DNA from: Closterium sp. NIES-65
Lineage: Eukaryota; Streptophyta; Zygnematophyceae; Desmidiales; Closteriaceae
DNA length: 64,000 nucleotides
NCBI GenBank assembly: GCA_948144175.1
Contig: CANXME010002327.1
Location: 2,560,001-2,624,000, forward strand
Direction: 5' to 3'
Position numbers and translations under genes: made by a program. Position 1 is the first letter of the stretch, and every line of letters begins with the position of its first letter. Shown piece after piece: positions 43,062-54,849 of this stretch. The notes below the pieces were generated by a model that saw only the letters and a program-made list of their open reading frames with translations, had not been told where the DNA came from and did no database searches.

Positions 43062-43066
43062 CTGGT

Positions 43067-43348
43067 GCAGCATCTATCAGGCTTATCTCCGTAAGGAGCT
43101 TCATTTAACGCTGGCGTACATATCTAGGAAATCGGACATCTCTCATGTTGTTACGGAAACTTCTTTCAGTGCCCGTTGAGGTGTTTTACTCCTTAAACAT
43201 TACTTCACATTGGAGAGTAATCTTACGAATTCCTGACCGTATAGCGAGTATGCGATTGCCTGCAAGAGCTGCACTTGGGATTCCGAATGTGTTTACCTCC
43301 CAACACAGGCGGTCTCGTGTGCACTGCACTGTTACCAACGGTCACGCG
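43067..43348. other. 5' flank of the acetyltransferase gene
   Basis: 282 bases between the Copia 3' LTR and the chosen start codon. An in-frame upstream ATG at 43145 would extend the protein, so some of this may be coding. No TATA box is obvious. Confidence 0.4.
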
Positions 43349-46300
43349 ATGGCCTCCCTTACCGCATCACTCTTTCCCTTGAGCTCGCTTCGCGTCGTTG
43401 AAGTAACCAGCCCGCGCGAGTGCCGCGAAATCCAAGTGTCGCAGCACACCACGTGGGCGCCAGCGTTGACTCTCCAGCAGGTCAGCTGCGCGCCGAGTCC
43501 GCACGTTTCTCTCACTGCCGTTTTTTTTTTAGCCGACTCAAAAGTGGTGCCGACATCCTCGCATTCTCTCGCTGCCACGCTAAGGTGCGCGATGCTCTGC
43601 AAGACTTCTCCTCCTTGGCCTTTCGTCTTGCGCTCCTAAACTGTCGCTGTGAGTGCTCCTTTCGGTATTCGAGAATTCTCAAAAGCCAGGCTTCTTACCT
43701 TTTACGCCCTGCCCTTCTCCCCGCTGCTTCTTCCCCCTTCCCAACCCTCTCCCCCTTCTCCCACCCCCTCGTTCACACCTTTCCCGCCCCCTCCCCCTCC
43801 GCGTACGTTCCTCTTCCCGGCTCAGGTGAGGTTGCCTTGATTCCTCTTTGCTCTCCCTTCCTCCCCATCCCTCCCCTCTCCCGATCCGTGTCCCCCTTCC
43901 CTGCCCCCTCCTCAACCTCCGTTCACCAGACTCTAGAAACGAATTTGAGGACTTGTCAAGTTGCCTCTCAGTGTATCTCTCTCCCTGCCCCCCTCCAATC
44001 TGTCTCGTCCTTCCCGTTCTCTTCTCCCCCCTTTTTCCCGTTCCTCTCTGCCCCACCACCCACCACTCTCCCCCCTCCCCCCCACGCCCGCAGTTCCTGC
44101 AGCGCGAGCAGCAGCTGGGCAGCCATGCATGGGCGCAAGCCAACCTGCGCACATGGGCCCTCGTATCAGGTGCCACGTCATGCTCATGCCACGCCATCCC
44201 AATGCCGCGTCATGCTGAAAAGATCTCATGTCATGTGCTTTTGGAGCTGTCTCATGTCATGTGCTTTTGGAGCTGTCTCATGTCATGTGCTTTTGGAGCT
44301 GTCTCATGTCATGTGCTTTTGGATCTGATATCCTCGCGTGTGAGGGCGAGAGAGGCGGTGCTTGCATGGCTACCAGTGTAATTGTGTGCGTGGGGCTCAA
44401 GAAACGAGAGTGACCGCCTGGGCATGTGTGGGTGTGTGTATGTACAAGTGTGGTGGATATGTATGATGTATGCATACACGGGTGTGTGTGTGCATATGCA
44501 TGTGTGCTTGTACTGCATTCTCGAGACATCTCAAAGTTCACAGCGTTGCACCCATGCCTACGCTCACCCTAACCTCCCGTGCCCCCTATGCACCTCATGC
44601 CTTTGACCCCCTCTCACCAGACGCGGATGAGTCAGAGGATCAAGTAGAGGCACGCACACCCGAGCACCAAGCACTAGCACACCCGCCCGCGCCTCTTCAT
44701 GCCTCTGCCACCGCCACTGCCAGCACGAGTGCGAGCACCACAGGGGAGCACAGTGCGGCGTTTGTGTCTGTGCCATGTGGCAGCAGCAGCGGTGGGGGCG
44801 GCAGGGAGGGCAGGGTGGAGCGCAGGAGAGTGCTGGCGTCGCTCGAGACGTACCGCCAGGTGCCAGGCCCGTGTGCCGCTGTGGGGGAGTGGGGGGGGGA
44901 AGGGTGGGAGGAGGGTAGGGGATTGGGGAGAGTTTTAGAGGCGATTCTGAATCCTGGTGCGCTTCAAACATGGCATTTTGATGTGCCTCTGAGTTAGCCT
45001 TTTGCAACAGCTAAGGCATTCCACGTGTGTATGTCGAATCCCCCACGGCCCATGCCATGCCCCTGTGTTGTGCAGGACGCCCTTCTTCTCCCCGCCCTCT
45101 CTGCCTCCACCTCGCCAACACATTCCCCTCTCCATGCGCCCACATCGTCAGCAGCATCATCGGCAGCAGCAGCACCGTCAGACTCAGTGTCAAGCCCAGC
45201 ATCACAAGCGCTCCAGGGGAACGCGTACGGCATTGCATCAGTGTTCACACCGCCCGCAATGAGAGGTGAGCGACAGGCACATAGCGAGTGCAGCCCCTGC
45301 GCTGCTTCCACATGACCCACATGGTTCCCTCCCACATCTCCCTGTCATTCTATTCACGATACAACCACGCTCCATCCTGCCCCTCTTCCTGCCCTAGCAT
45401 CCTCACCATGAGTCCACCCTAGCATCTTCTTCTCTCGCCACCATACAACATACAGCCACACTCCACCCCACGCCCTCTGCCAATCAGGTCAGGGCCTGGC
45501 CACCCACCTGTGCCGCGCCGTGCCCTCCCTGCTCGCACAGTGCGACCCCTCCGCCCTCGCTGCTGTAAGCACTGCCTGCACTGCCAGCACTAGAGGAACT
45601 ACATGCACTCTAGGTAAGCAGCGTAAGCAGATTTGACAACCCCCAGAATGCGTCACGCGCGCACTGCTGCAGCTCACTCACTCTACGCCAGCCCTCCCTG
45701 GCATGCTGGTGCGTCTCGTTCCTCATGGGAATGAGCCCGTCAGTCCTTCCCACCGTCTGTTGCTCTGCTGCCATGACCATCCGCTCCAACTCCCCTTTCC
45801 AAGCACCGTGACCCATCTCCCCTACTCCCCTCCACCCCCCATACCCGCCTCCCCCCTCCCCCAGGTGCTGTATTCAGACGTGGGCGAGCACCTGTACGCT
45901 CGTGCAGGCTTCACCGCACCGCCACACGTGCTGCCGCCGTCAATGCATGCAATTGGGGTGCGCGGGGGAGAGGAGGGCGAGAGGCGCGTGCGGGAGAGCA
46001 GTGCGCGGGTGGAGTGGCTGAGACGAGGCGAGCAGGTGGCTGCTGCTGTGGATGGCTATGTGCACATGGTGAGGGAGGGGTGCAGGGGGGTGAAGTGGGA
46101 TAGAGGGGGGTGGAGCGGGGTGGGTGAAGAGAGGGCGGAGTCACACCACTTGCTCAATGCACACACAGCACACCGTCACGCTTCTGCATCATGCCCTGTC
46201 ACCTTACTCTCCCTCTTCGTATGCACTCACCCACCGGTGTATCTGCATTCCGTGTTGCACGCTCTCGTTTTACCTCTCCTTCTCCCTTTCACCTCCTTCT

Positions 46301-48753
46301 ATCACGTCCCCTCGTCTGCCCCACCACAACCAGCTATCCCAGCGCCCTGCTCACTCCGCCTCCTTCCTCGTGCTGCCTTCAGCCGCGCAGGTGACCCCAC
46401 CTCACCCACTCAACCCTGCCTTCCGTGCTTGCTTCACCGTCACCGCGCCACAAAGCACTGCCATGTGTACACCATGCTGCAGGGCTGCTCCCATGAGTGG
46501 GGATCTGAAGCACCGGTGCCTCTGTGTGGTTGTGTGCGTGTTTGTTGAGCATGAGCGGCGTGTGTGGGTGAGCATGTGTGAGTGCAGGTGGATTGGATGG
46601 TGGAGAGGGAGCATTACTGCGCGCAACTACTGGGAGTGGAGCCCTTGCCGTGGTCAGGAGCACGGTGCAATGATGCCCTCATGGTGAGTCAGGGAAGCAC
46701 GCTCACACAGGGCATGTGAGGTGACTCAAATGTTACCGTGCTGACAGTGAGTGAGTGAGGTGTGATGGCCGGTTGGTGGTGCTGGAGAGTGAGCCTCGCA
46801 CTTGTGCCTCACCCTCACCCTCACTTGCACTTTTTCCTCCGAGCTCTCTGCATTGCACGTCACACCGCATTCCACGTGCATTCTTCTTCCGTGCGTGGGC
46901 AGGTATGGACCATGGATGTGGCGCAGCACAGCAAGTACATCAAGGTGCTGCTCTTCCACGGTCAGTCACTCATCCCTGCCCCCTTCCCCCCATCCCTGCT
47001 CTTCCACGGTCAGTCACTCATCCCTGCCCCCTTCCCCCCATCCCTGCTCTTCCACGGTCAGTCACTCATCCCTGCCCCCTTCCCCCCATCCCTGCTCTTC
47101 CACGGTCAGTCACTCATCCCTGCCCCCTTCCCCCCATCCCTGCTCTTCCACGGTCAGTCACTCATCCCTGCCCCCTTCCCCCCATCCCTGCTCTTCCACG
47201 GTCAGTCACTCATCCCTGCCCCCTTCCCCCCATCCCTGCTCTTCTACGGTCAGTCACTCATCCCTGCCCCCTTCCCCCCATCCCTGCTCTTCCACGGTCA
47301 GTCACTCATCCCGGCCCCCTTCCCCCCATCCCTGCTCTTCCACGGTCAGTCACTCATCCCGGCCCCCTTCCCCCCATCCCTGCTCTTCCACGGTCAGTCA
47401 CTCATCCCTGCCCCCTTCCCCCCATCCCTGCTCTTCCACGGTCAGTCACTCATCCCTGCCCCCTTCCCCCCATCCCTGCTCTTCCACGGTCAGTCACTCA
47501 TCCCTGCCCCCTTCCCCCCATCCCTGCTCTTCTACGGTCAGTCAGTCATCCCTGCCCCCTTCCCCCCATCCCTGCTCTTCCACGGTCAGTCACTCATCCC
47601 GGCCCCCTTCCCCCCATCCCTGCTCTTCCACGGTCAGTCACTCATCCCTGCCCCCTTCCCCCCATCCCTGCTCTTCCACGGTCAGTCACTCATCCCTGCC
47701 CCCTTCCCCCCATCCCTGCTCTTCCACGGTCAGTCACTCATCCCTGCCCCCTTACCCCCATCCCTGCTCTTCCACGGTCAGTCATTCATTCCTAACCCGT
47801 GGCCAAAATCAGATGCCCGTAGCAGCACAGCACCGTTCTTCTGTGCGCCACTTTTGTGCTACTCACCTGTGAGTCACTTGACTAAACCCTCTGTTGCTAT
47901 CAGCACTGGGCCTCTGTGGTGCCCTTCCACTGCCATACAGCGCACTTGCTTTCTTCTCTCCATCCCCCGTCCTCCTGCCTCTCACCTGCTCCCGTCCACG
48001 TCTCCCCATCAGCGGGCAGCAACCCGTCAGACACAGCAGCGGTGATGGCAGCGGCAGTGCATGCTGCCATGCATGCACGCATCCCCTGCACCGCTCCTTC
48101 AACCACCTCTGCACCATCAGCATCTTCTGGGGGTGTGGTAGCGTGGGGCCCTGAAGCCATCACAGGCTCATGGCCAATCCAAGACCGCCACCTGGCAGAA
48201 GCAGGCGTCACGTGAGTGCTGCCTTGGGTTGTGTTGAAGTGCATCTGCATGCATCCCTTCCTCTGTTCTTTTATCACACTGAAATTAGATTCACGAGTTA
48301 CACTCAAAGAGGGCTGCGGCAAATGCTGTGCTCACTGCCTATTCCTTCCGCCCTTGCTATCTGCATCTCGCCTGCCCCGCTCCGTCCTCTCCCCTCCATC
48401 TCCTCACCAGGGTGCATAGGGGGCCACGCAGCAGCAGCATTCCCATGCTCGCCCCTCTCTCACCTGCCGTCGCTGCACCCATGTGGTATGCACGCACACT
48501 GCTGCCATGCCATGCCCTGCCCTGCCACCGTGCATCCACCCACAACTCCCCGTGCATCTCTCGCCTTCCTCCCCATGCACTGCATGCCTTTCTGCCATCA
48601 CCACGGCATCAAAGCCCTGCCACTAGCAGCACCTACTCGTGCCTGCCATTGTATCCCCCACTGGCCCCTACTCCCCACTCCCCTGCATCATCCACATGCC
48701 GTCCCTTGTCACTCGCACAGCACCTTGTGTCGCACTCCACCATGCGTCTGTAA
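43349..48753 (+). CDS. LYC1-like GNAT-family N-acetyltransferase, at least 11 exons
   Basis: A GNAT-fold acetyl-CoA-dependent acetyltransferase resembling the fungal lysine N6-acetyltransferase LYC1. Exons by splice site and phase: 43349-43480, 44094-44169, 44621-44859, 45076-45265, 45488-45564, 45865-46068, 46334-46390, 46588-46683, 46903-46960, 48013-48211, then 48411 on. Family signatures span exon joins: LTLQQ-FLQREQQLGSHAWA, ASLETYRQ, YGIASVFTPPAMRGQGLATHL (acetyl-CoA loop RGQGLA), VLYSDVGEHLYARAGF and a late SSSIPML. Exons 3 and 4 add Ser/Ala-rich linkers that lengthen the protein beyond the usual 400 or so residues. The 3' end is uncertain: the last frame stays open to 48753 with low-complexity sequence, so a further splice (possible donor near 48482) is likely. 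The start could also be the in-frame ATG at 43145. Substrate is inferred only from the family. Confidence 0.75.
44224..44327 (+). repeat. Four 26-bp tandem repeats in intron 2
   Basis: TCTCATGTCATGTGCTTTTG plus GAGCTG repeated four times, nearly perfectly, inside the second intron of the acetyltransferase gene. Confidence 0.9.
46945..47790 (+). repeat. 48-bp minisatellite carrying a splice donor, about 17.5 copies
   Basis: The unit is GCTCTTCCACGGTCAGTCAC followed by TCATCCCTGCCCCCTTCCCC and CCATCCCT. GTCA recurs at exactly 48-base steps from 46961 to 47777 (18 occurrences). The first unit is the end of acetyltransferase exon 9 (CTCTTCCACG) plus its donor GTCAGT, so the repeat has copied an exon end with its splice site. 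The period is a multiple of three and all three plus frames are open through it, the exon frame reading LLFHGQSLIPAPFPPS per unit. Confidence 0.95.
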
Positions 48754-48955
48754 TCCATACTGAAACAGGCCAAGCAACCACCCGCATGCATGTGTGTCAC
48801 CTGGCAGGTCGTTCATTCCCCAGGCCATCTGGGTGTGACAGGATGGCAAAGGCTCGTCAGCAACACAATGTACTTCACGTGCCAGCAAGAAAGCTTGCTA
48901 GTTATGGGCCCTGAGAGCTTTTAGCCGTGAATTTAGAGCAGTTGTCATCACGCTG

Positions 48956-49198
48956 ATGCAGCACTTTTGTGTCATTGATCAAGTGGAGAGTGTACTAGTA
49001 GCAATCCATCCTGAATTGTCCTCAGCAGCACGATATGCTCTGCTGGAACCTGATGAATTCCCACCAAGCACACTGTCAACCCTAAACGCTTCCCTTTCAC
49101 ATTCCGAAGGTAATGAATCAACTGTGGTCCCACCTATTGAGGAACCATCACATGTAAGGGCTACAAGTACACTTGCACAACTAGATTCTTCCATTTAA
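48956..49198 (+). other. Unrecognised 80-codon frame
   Basis: An open frame with ordinary protein composition (IDQVESVLVAIHPELSS, YALLEPDEFPPST) ending at 49198. The frame is open a little further upstream without an ATG (WALRAFSREFRAVVI). It could be a last exon of the acetyltransferase gene, a decayed gene fragment or chance. No family is recognised. Confidence 0.25.
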
Positions 49199-49415
49199 GA
49201 TACGGTACTCAACAGACCAAGCCATCAGTGCCATGCCAGCCCCTGACTGCTCCTAAGCATGCCTACACACGTATACACGGCGACCAGGCGCGAGGGCGGA
49301 AGGGCGGAACCAGCAACCAGGACCGAGGAGTGAGGGAAGCACAGACGCGGGCGGGAGGCAGAGAGCGGATGGGAGAACCGACAGGGCGGCTGCAGGGCGG
49401 GCGGGGGCGTGGGAT

Positions 49416-51618
49416 TTAGTCGACGTCTTGCATGGGCTGCGCGGTCTCCTCTGTGTACTTGCCCTTGCCCTTGTCCGCGAGGCGGCCCTTGGCCTTGCGG
49501 TCCAGCAGTGCCTTGCGATCCTTGTCCAGCTTCAGCTTCGTGATCACCACCTTGGACGGATGCACTCCCACGTTCACCGTCGCGCCTGCACACACCACAT
49601 GCACGCACATCCACGTTCACGTGCCGTATGGCACGCCACGGGGAAGCACATGGGACAGCAGCACAGCACGCGGAGCACCACAGCATAGCGACACCAGAGC
49701 ACAACGCATGGGCCCGCAGACCACACTCCATATCACAGCACAGCACAGCACAGCACAGCACAGCACAGCACAGCAGGGTACAGCACACAGCACAAGACAG
49801 CGCAACAATACATCCACAGGACGGCAGCAGCACATATTTAGAATTCCGTCGTGGCTTATGAGCCTTGAGCGCCCTGTGTATCCCAGTAACACATGACCGC
49901 TACCACAGCAACGCGTGCCCGCTGGTGAAACAACGCAACGAGGCGGCAGGACGTTGACTCACCGTTGACCTTTTCGCGCGTGATGCGCTCGATGTGGATG
50001 ACCCACTTGCGGCGGTACACCTGCACCACCTTGCCCTCGCGCCCCTTGTATGTGCCGCGCACCACCTGCACCTCGTCGTCCTTGCGGATCGGCACCGACC
50101 GCACCTGCCGCGCGTACACCAACATCCGGAAAACATCCGCATACGCAAACCACAATCACGGGACATGAATGAATGCGGAGGGAGCCAAGACACCGTGATT
50201 GCCAGGTCCGTAGCACGACGCAGTTTCGCAGGAGAAGTGGGGGCTCTCGGTATACATGCACGAGCCTTGTCTAGGACACGTACAGATAAACTAAACCAAT
50301 CAGCATGCGCCGAGGACAGAAATGATGAGCGACGTGAGTGCCTGTGAAACTTCTTCCTTCGCCTCTCATCGCTGGTCCTGAGCTAGGGTTACGCCCCGCT
50401 TGAACACTTCCATTGCTGCTCTTTTACTACCCCCTCACTGCCTCTCACAGGCGTAGAACAAAGCAAGCACCCAGATATGCGTTTGCGGATTCGTTTCAGG
50501 CCGTGAAACCCTACACCGTAACGGATCAGTCCTCTTTCAACTTAACCTGCGCGCGCTCCCCGCTGAAACTAAGAATTGCATGAAACGTGCGCAGGGCGCG
50601 GCGTGCGCGCGGTGGGGACTCACGTTGTACTTGTTGCGCAGCTCGGACGAAAGGCTGGAGCTCATGATGATGCGGCGCTCGCTGGACGACGCCGTGAAGT
50701 GCGCCTTCCGCGACTTGCGCCGGGACGAGCTCACTCCTGCGCGCCGATGGGGAACGGGGAAGCGGGAAGAATAGAGGTTGAAAGAGGAAGGGAAAAAAAG
50801 GGGGAAAGAGTGGAAGGAGGAAGGGGACGAGAAAGGGAGAAGTGGGAAAGGGGAAAAGGAAAAGGTGGAGAGAGGAAAGAGGAACATGTACAGGCTGTGA
50901 GCAGGCGCGGACGAGGTTGCGAGCGACGAGGGGGTATGGGAGGAGTGATAGTGATCGAGGCACAACGAGCGCAGCACAAATGGGAGCATTCATAGCGGCG
51001 CAAGAGGAAGGGCACATGTGGTGCGGCTACCGGCTGCGTGCGGTGCTTAGCTGGACGATTGTCCTACCTGCTTCCGATTCTATGCCCTGAACTGACTACA
51101 CGGCCAACACTAGAGCTCCCAGCACACGTTCGAGCAGACACTACACGCATTCTTCTCAAATTACGTTATCGACGAGGCACGAGCGCATTCAGCGCCAACT
51201 GAGGCGACTCCTCAAACCCTAAGCTCGAACTGCCGCAGATCTGAAGTCGAAGACCTAGCAATTGCCGATCTCCTAACAGAGGCTAGACCGAATTGATTCC
51301 ATACCATCTTCGCCGTGGGTCTTCCACGCGGAAACCGCACCAGCCCGCCAATCCCCTCACCCCACGACTAGACTGTTGCGACTATCGCCCACCCACAGCC
51401 ATGATCTAGGTCGCTGGCTTGCCGCGCCACGCCGCGCTAATAAATCCTTTTGGCTACAGGTAAGGCGGACAAGTGGCGAAACGCTCGAGGACTGCGAACA
51501 ACCAACGAACTTCGAAACGACCCGTACTCCACGCAGCGAAGCTCGCGGTAGGACAAGCGACTCAACGGAGCACCGCGAGACGACAGCAGGGCGTGGACTT
51601 ACTTGGGCTGAACTTCAT
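49416..51618 (-). CDS. RPL26: 60S ribosomal protein L26 (uL24), 4 exons
   Basis: A large-subunit ribosomal protein of the uL24 family that binds 23S/28S-type rRNA near the exit tunnel. Exons on the minus strand: 51618-51603, 50736-50624, 50104-49963, 49585-49416; all introns GT-AG, phases consistent, 146 residues plus stop, the same length as land-plant L26. The protein starts [20 protein letters not shown], has the KOW-type segment [20 protein letters not shown], then [20 protein letters not shown], and ends in a basic [13 protein letters not shown] stretch and QDVD. The tiny 16-base first coding exon is usual for such genes. It is convergent with the acetyltransferase gene, about 0.7 kb tail to tail. 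No defect is visible. Confidence 0.95.
49736..49775. repeat. CACAG microsatellite in RPL26 intron 3
   Basis: About eight CACAG units, followed by looser CAGCACA variants to about 49800, inside the intron between RPL26 exons 3 and 4. Confidence 0.8.
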
Positions 51619-52804
51619 TGTGGCAGCTTCTCTGGGCTCCTGGGTGTTCTTGCAACGCCTTTGAGTGTACGGCTGGAGCGGCGAGGTGAAGAGAAGGAAA
51701 AGGGAGAGGCGGAGCAGAAAGAAGCGAGTAAAGAAGGAGAGCGGAGGAGAAGGTTGGGTTGGTTTGGGCCTACGCTCCCAGACCCATTCTCCGCACCTAC
51801 ATTTGCCGAACCTCTCTCTCCGAGGAGGGCAACCAGGACGGTCGAGGCTTGAGAAACCCCCAAATCTGGGGTTTGCTTCATTCGGGGATCTGCTTTCCCA
51901 CCTATGGGAGCGAAGCTATTAAGAGAAAATGAACAGCCGGAAAATAAGGCATCGAGTACGTCCATTATTATGTAGGTTATATAAGGGCGCGTGAGGTCTT
52001 TGAAATTTGTAAAAGTTTATGTTTTTAGGGCGAATTTTAGTTTCGAACTTACAACGAAAGAAGTTCGAATTTCCTTCTATCGAAGTTCGAACATCGGGCT
52101 TACCACACTGTAAAAAATCACACACACATACAAGGTCGAACCCCGACATTCGAACTTGTAAAAACGAGCCGAGCCACACGTCAACATCATAGGTTACTCG
52201 GTTCGCTCGTCTTGACGGTGCGCCACGTCAACATTTTGCGCATCGGTTTACAAGGACCTAGAGCTCCAACTCACCTTCCGCGCCGAGTGTGTAACCAGGG
52301 TACAAATAGCCCCCGTGGCAACACCTTGTATGCTGGACACATGGCTACAACTGTATGCACGAATTGTGGGGTGTCTTCGTTGTGCAACTTCATGCACTGG
52401 CGAAGTGCTCGCCCGTTTCGCCAGCTGTTCGGACGTGCTGCAAATCACACACGCTCGCATGAACGTGCGCACGCACGTTCGCGCCTCCGACTCGAGTCAA
52501 GTTCATATTTCAAACTTGAACTTTTGCAGAGCCCATACAATGCTTGGTTCGCGAAGCACCCTTCGCGAAATTAGCGAATAGGGTAACCACCCAAAGTTCG
52601 AACTTTATTTTGAACTTCTAAACAGACCACACGCGCCCTAAATAGCATATGCAGCCACCCTCAACATGTTACTCTAGTCAGCACAAATTTAGAACACTAA
52701 GTAACAATATTACTCAGATCCATTTCAATTTGCTTTATAATGCATGTACCATAATTTGATCCTCAACAAGCAGACAGTAATTTCCCCCCCTCCTCCCTCC
52801 AACC
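51619..52804. other. RPL26 upstream region
   Basis: About 1.2 kb between the RPL26 start codon and the next Copia element. From 52030 it contains repeated TTCGAA-centred palindromes (near 52040, 52062, 52084, 52151 and the 14-base AAAGTTCGAACTTT at 52593-52606) and a pair of TTCGCGAA motifs near 52550 and 52562. No open frame of convincing composition and no RNA gene were seen. The RPL26 promoter must lie in the left part. Confidence 0.45.
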
Positions 52805-53238
52805 TGTTGGGAACAAATAGCCTTAAGCGCTTATGTCGTGTCGAAACTTCAAGACACAAGCGAAGCAGCGCAAATCGAAGCACCAGCGAGTCAACCCTCG
52901 GAGTTGATGTAACCGCTGGAGGTTACGAGAAAGTCAAAGGTCAGCGACCTTTGACTTGACAAATGCAGCGCGACAGCAAGGACACACAACTGACTCGACA
53001 TTGAGCAGTTGCTCGAGTCGCACTGTATCGAACCGCAACAGTAAAGTAGTTACAATTATGTCTCTTCATATTCTCTGTACTCATATATATATTCTTGTAT
53101 CCCTTTGTTTTAATCAACTTACTTTGCCCTCACATACTAGCGCAAGGTGGTTCAAGGACTTTATTAAAACGCTTCCGCTACTACATCATTTACTCAGACT
53201 TCAACTCTACTAAAGATCCTAGGGCGTTCAGCCCAACA
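52805..53238 (+). repeat. 5' LTR, second-lineage Copia (434 bp)
   Basis: Same ends and inverted repeat (AAAGGTCAGCGACCTTT) as the LTRs at 35362 and 42617, clearly more diverged from them than they are from each other. Confidence 0.85.
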
Positions 53239-54609
53239 TGGTATGAGAGCAGGTTAGAGTTAAAAGTTACCTTTTTTCTTCAACACTTGATATATCAAGA
53301 AGACATGTCTGCTAGAAAGGAGAGGAGCTCCTCCAACGGCTCTCCCGGCACTACCCCTACTCCACCTCCTGTCTCTGGCCTACAAACAGAGGAAGGGACA
53401 ACAATGAGACCAGCAGCTGGGTCTACTGAAACACCCGCAAACCAAGGCGCGGGCTTCGATCCAAGTATGATGGAGAAATTCTTCTCCTTCATGTCCTTCT
53501 ACGAGCAGCATCAGCAAGGAGTACCTGCGCAATCAAACAACAACAACAACAACAACGTGACGCCCATGAGTCTCGATGGCTCATCCTACGCACGCGGGAA
53601 TCAACATCAACAACCTACCTTCGCTCCGTACGAGCCCTAGCGCGGCTCCGTCAGCTTCATGCCGCAACCACAACCTGCACCGGGACAAGAAAGTGCACTG
53701 GACGCACTACAAGTTCAGTCGCAATTCGCGCATGTTCTGAAACTACAAATGACAAAACCTTTTGACGGGAAGGATTTATTTACCTGGTCATTCGAATTCG
53801 AGCTGATGATGGAAGGAGCGCAGATCCTTGGCTTCTTCGACGGGTCCCTGCCATATCCAACAAACGGCACACAGTATGAGAAGCAGCAGTACACCTATCA
53901 ATCGATGACGGCGTACACAATACTACTGAGGAACATCACCCCGACTCAACAGCAGAACATAAGGACTTACCGAGGTTACGGTAACTCCGCGGAGCTCGCG
54001 TACAACCACTTGAAAAACCTGTATCAAGCAACAGACAGCGTAAATCAAAGTCGGTTAATGGCGAAGCTGACAACAATCGAAATGAAACCAGGCGAGAAGG
54101 GAATGGCATATATCAGTCGCTGTCGCGAGCTGCACGACAAGCTTCTTCGATGTGGAGGATCGATCTCAGAAGACGCCTTCGTCACGGTTGTCATCGGCGG
54201 TCTTGGCCCTCACTGGCGCTCCACTCGCGCCATACTACGAGCACACAGGAGAATCTTCGAAGCAACACTCTGCGCCGAAATCCATGCCGAGCAGCAGGAC
54301 ATGGACCTGCAAGAAGAACGACATAAGAAGAAAACGTCAGTACCAGAGTTCGCGTTTCACACCCAGCGACGCTACAACAACAACAACAATCAGCAGCAAC
54401 AACGATTGAAGCCAGTACCTCCGTTTTGCCACATCTGCAAGACTTCAGGGCATCCTCGTACGCACTGCCCGCATCGTCAGCAGTCGACAACATCACAGCG
54501 ACAACTTCGGCCTTCAAGCTCCCAAGTCACTTCAACGCAAGTAAATCCCACGACAAAGATTCAAGCCTCAACGACTCCAACAGGACAACCTGCACAAGGA
54601 GCAAGAAAC
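52805..54609 (+). mobile_element. 5' part of a second-lineage Copia element
   Basis: A fossil related to the element at 35362. It has a 434-bp 5' LTR (52805-53238, TGTTGGGAAC to AGCCCAACA), primer site TGGTATGAGAGC at 53239, and gag from about 53305 with the same N-terminal Ser/Pro-rich start and CCHC knuckle (CHICKTSGHPRTHC, near 54430). It stops at 54609 where a first-lineage Copia LTR begins. The rest of the element is not found on the far side. The gag frame is nearly whole, with about one break. Confidence 0.85.
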
Positions 54610-54741
54610 TGTCAAACATTATATATGTTGTGTTAGTTTAGGCTACAGTGGGTTAGCCTATAGGGGGTTCACAATTCTAGGGTTAGGTACTTGTACTCAT
54701 TTCACTGCTAGTTCATCCATTCCTGTTTAGTGATTCCAACA
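54610..54741 (+). repeat. 5' LTR of the chimera (132 bp, TTCAACA-like type)
   Basis: TGTCAAACATTATATATG to GATTCCAACA. Very similar to the LTR pair at 20790 and 27921. Confidence 0.9.
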
Positions 54742-54849
54742 TGGTATAGAGCAGGTCCTTCCTAGGACCGAAATTTTCTAAGGGCCCACCACTACGTAAC
54801 TACCTACCTACCTACCTACCTACCTGTGCCCTAGGGCGCCTCGGCGTGT

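Noticed and set aside
35357-43066. Alternative that the acetyltransferase or MATE gene extends into the Copia region
   Set aside because: Both gene models close with correct phases outside the element, and CTGGT duplications mark it as an insertion.
46755-48045. Three long plus-strand open frames across the minisatellite as a free-standing repeat protein
   Set aside because: All three frames are open because the 48-bp unit lacks stops; the flanking exon and donor show it is intronic in origin.
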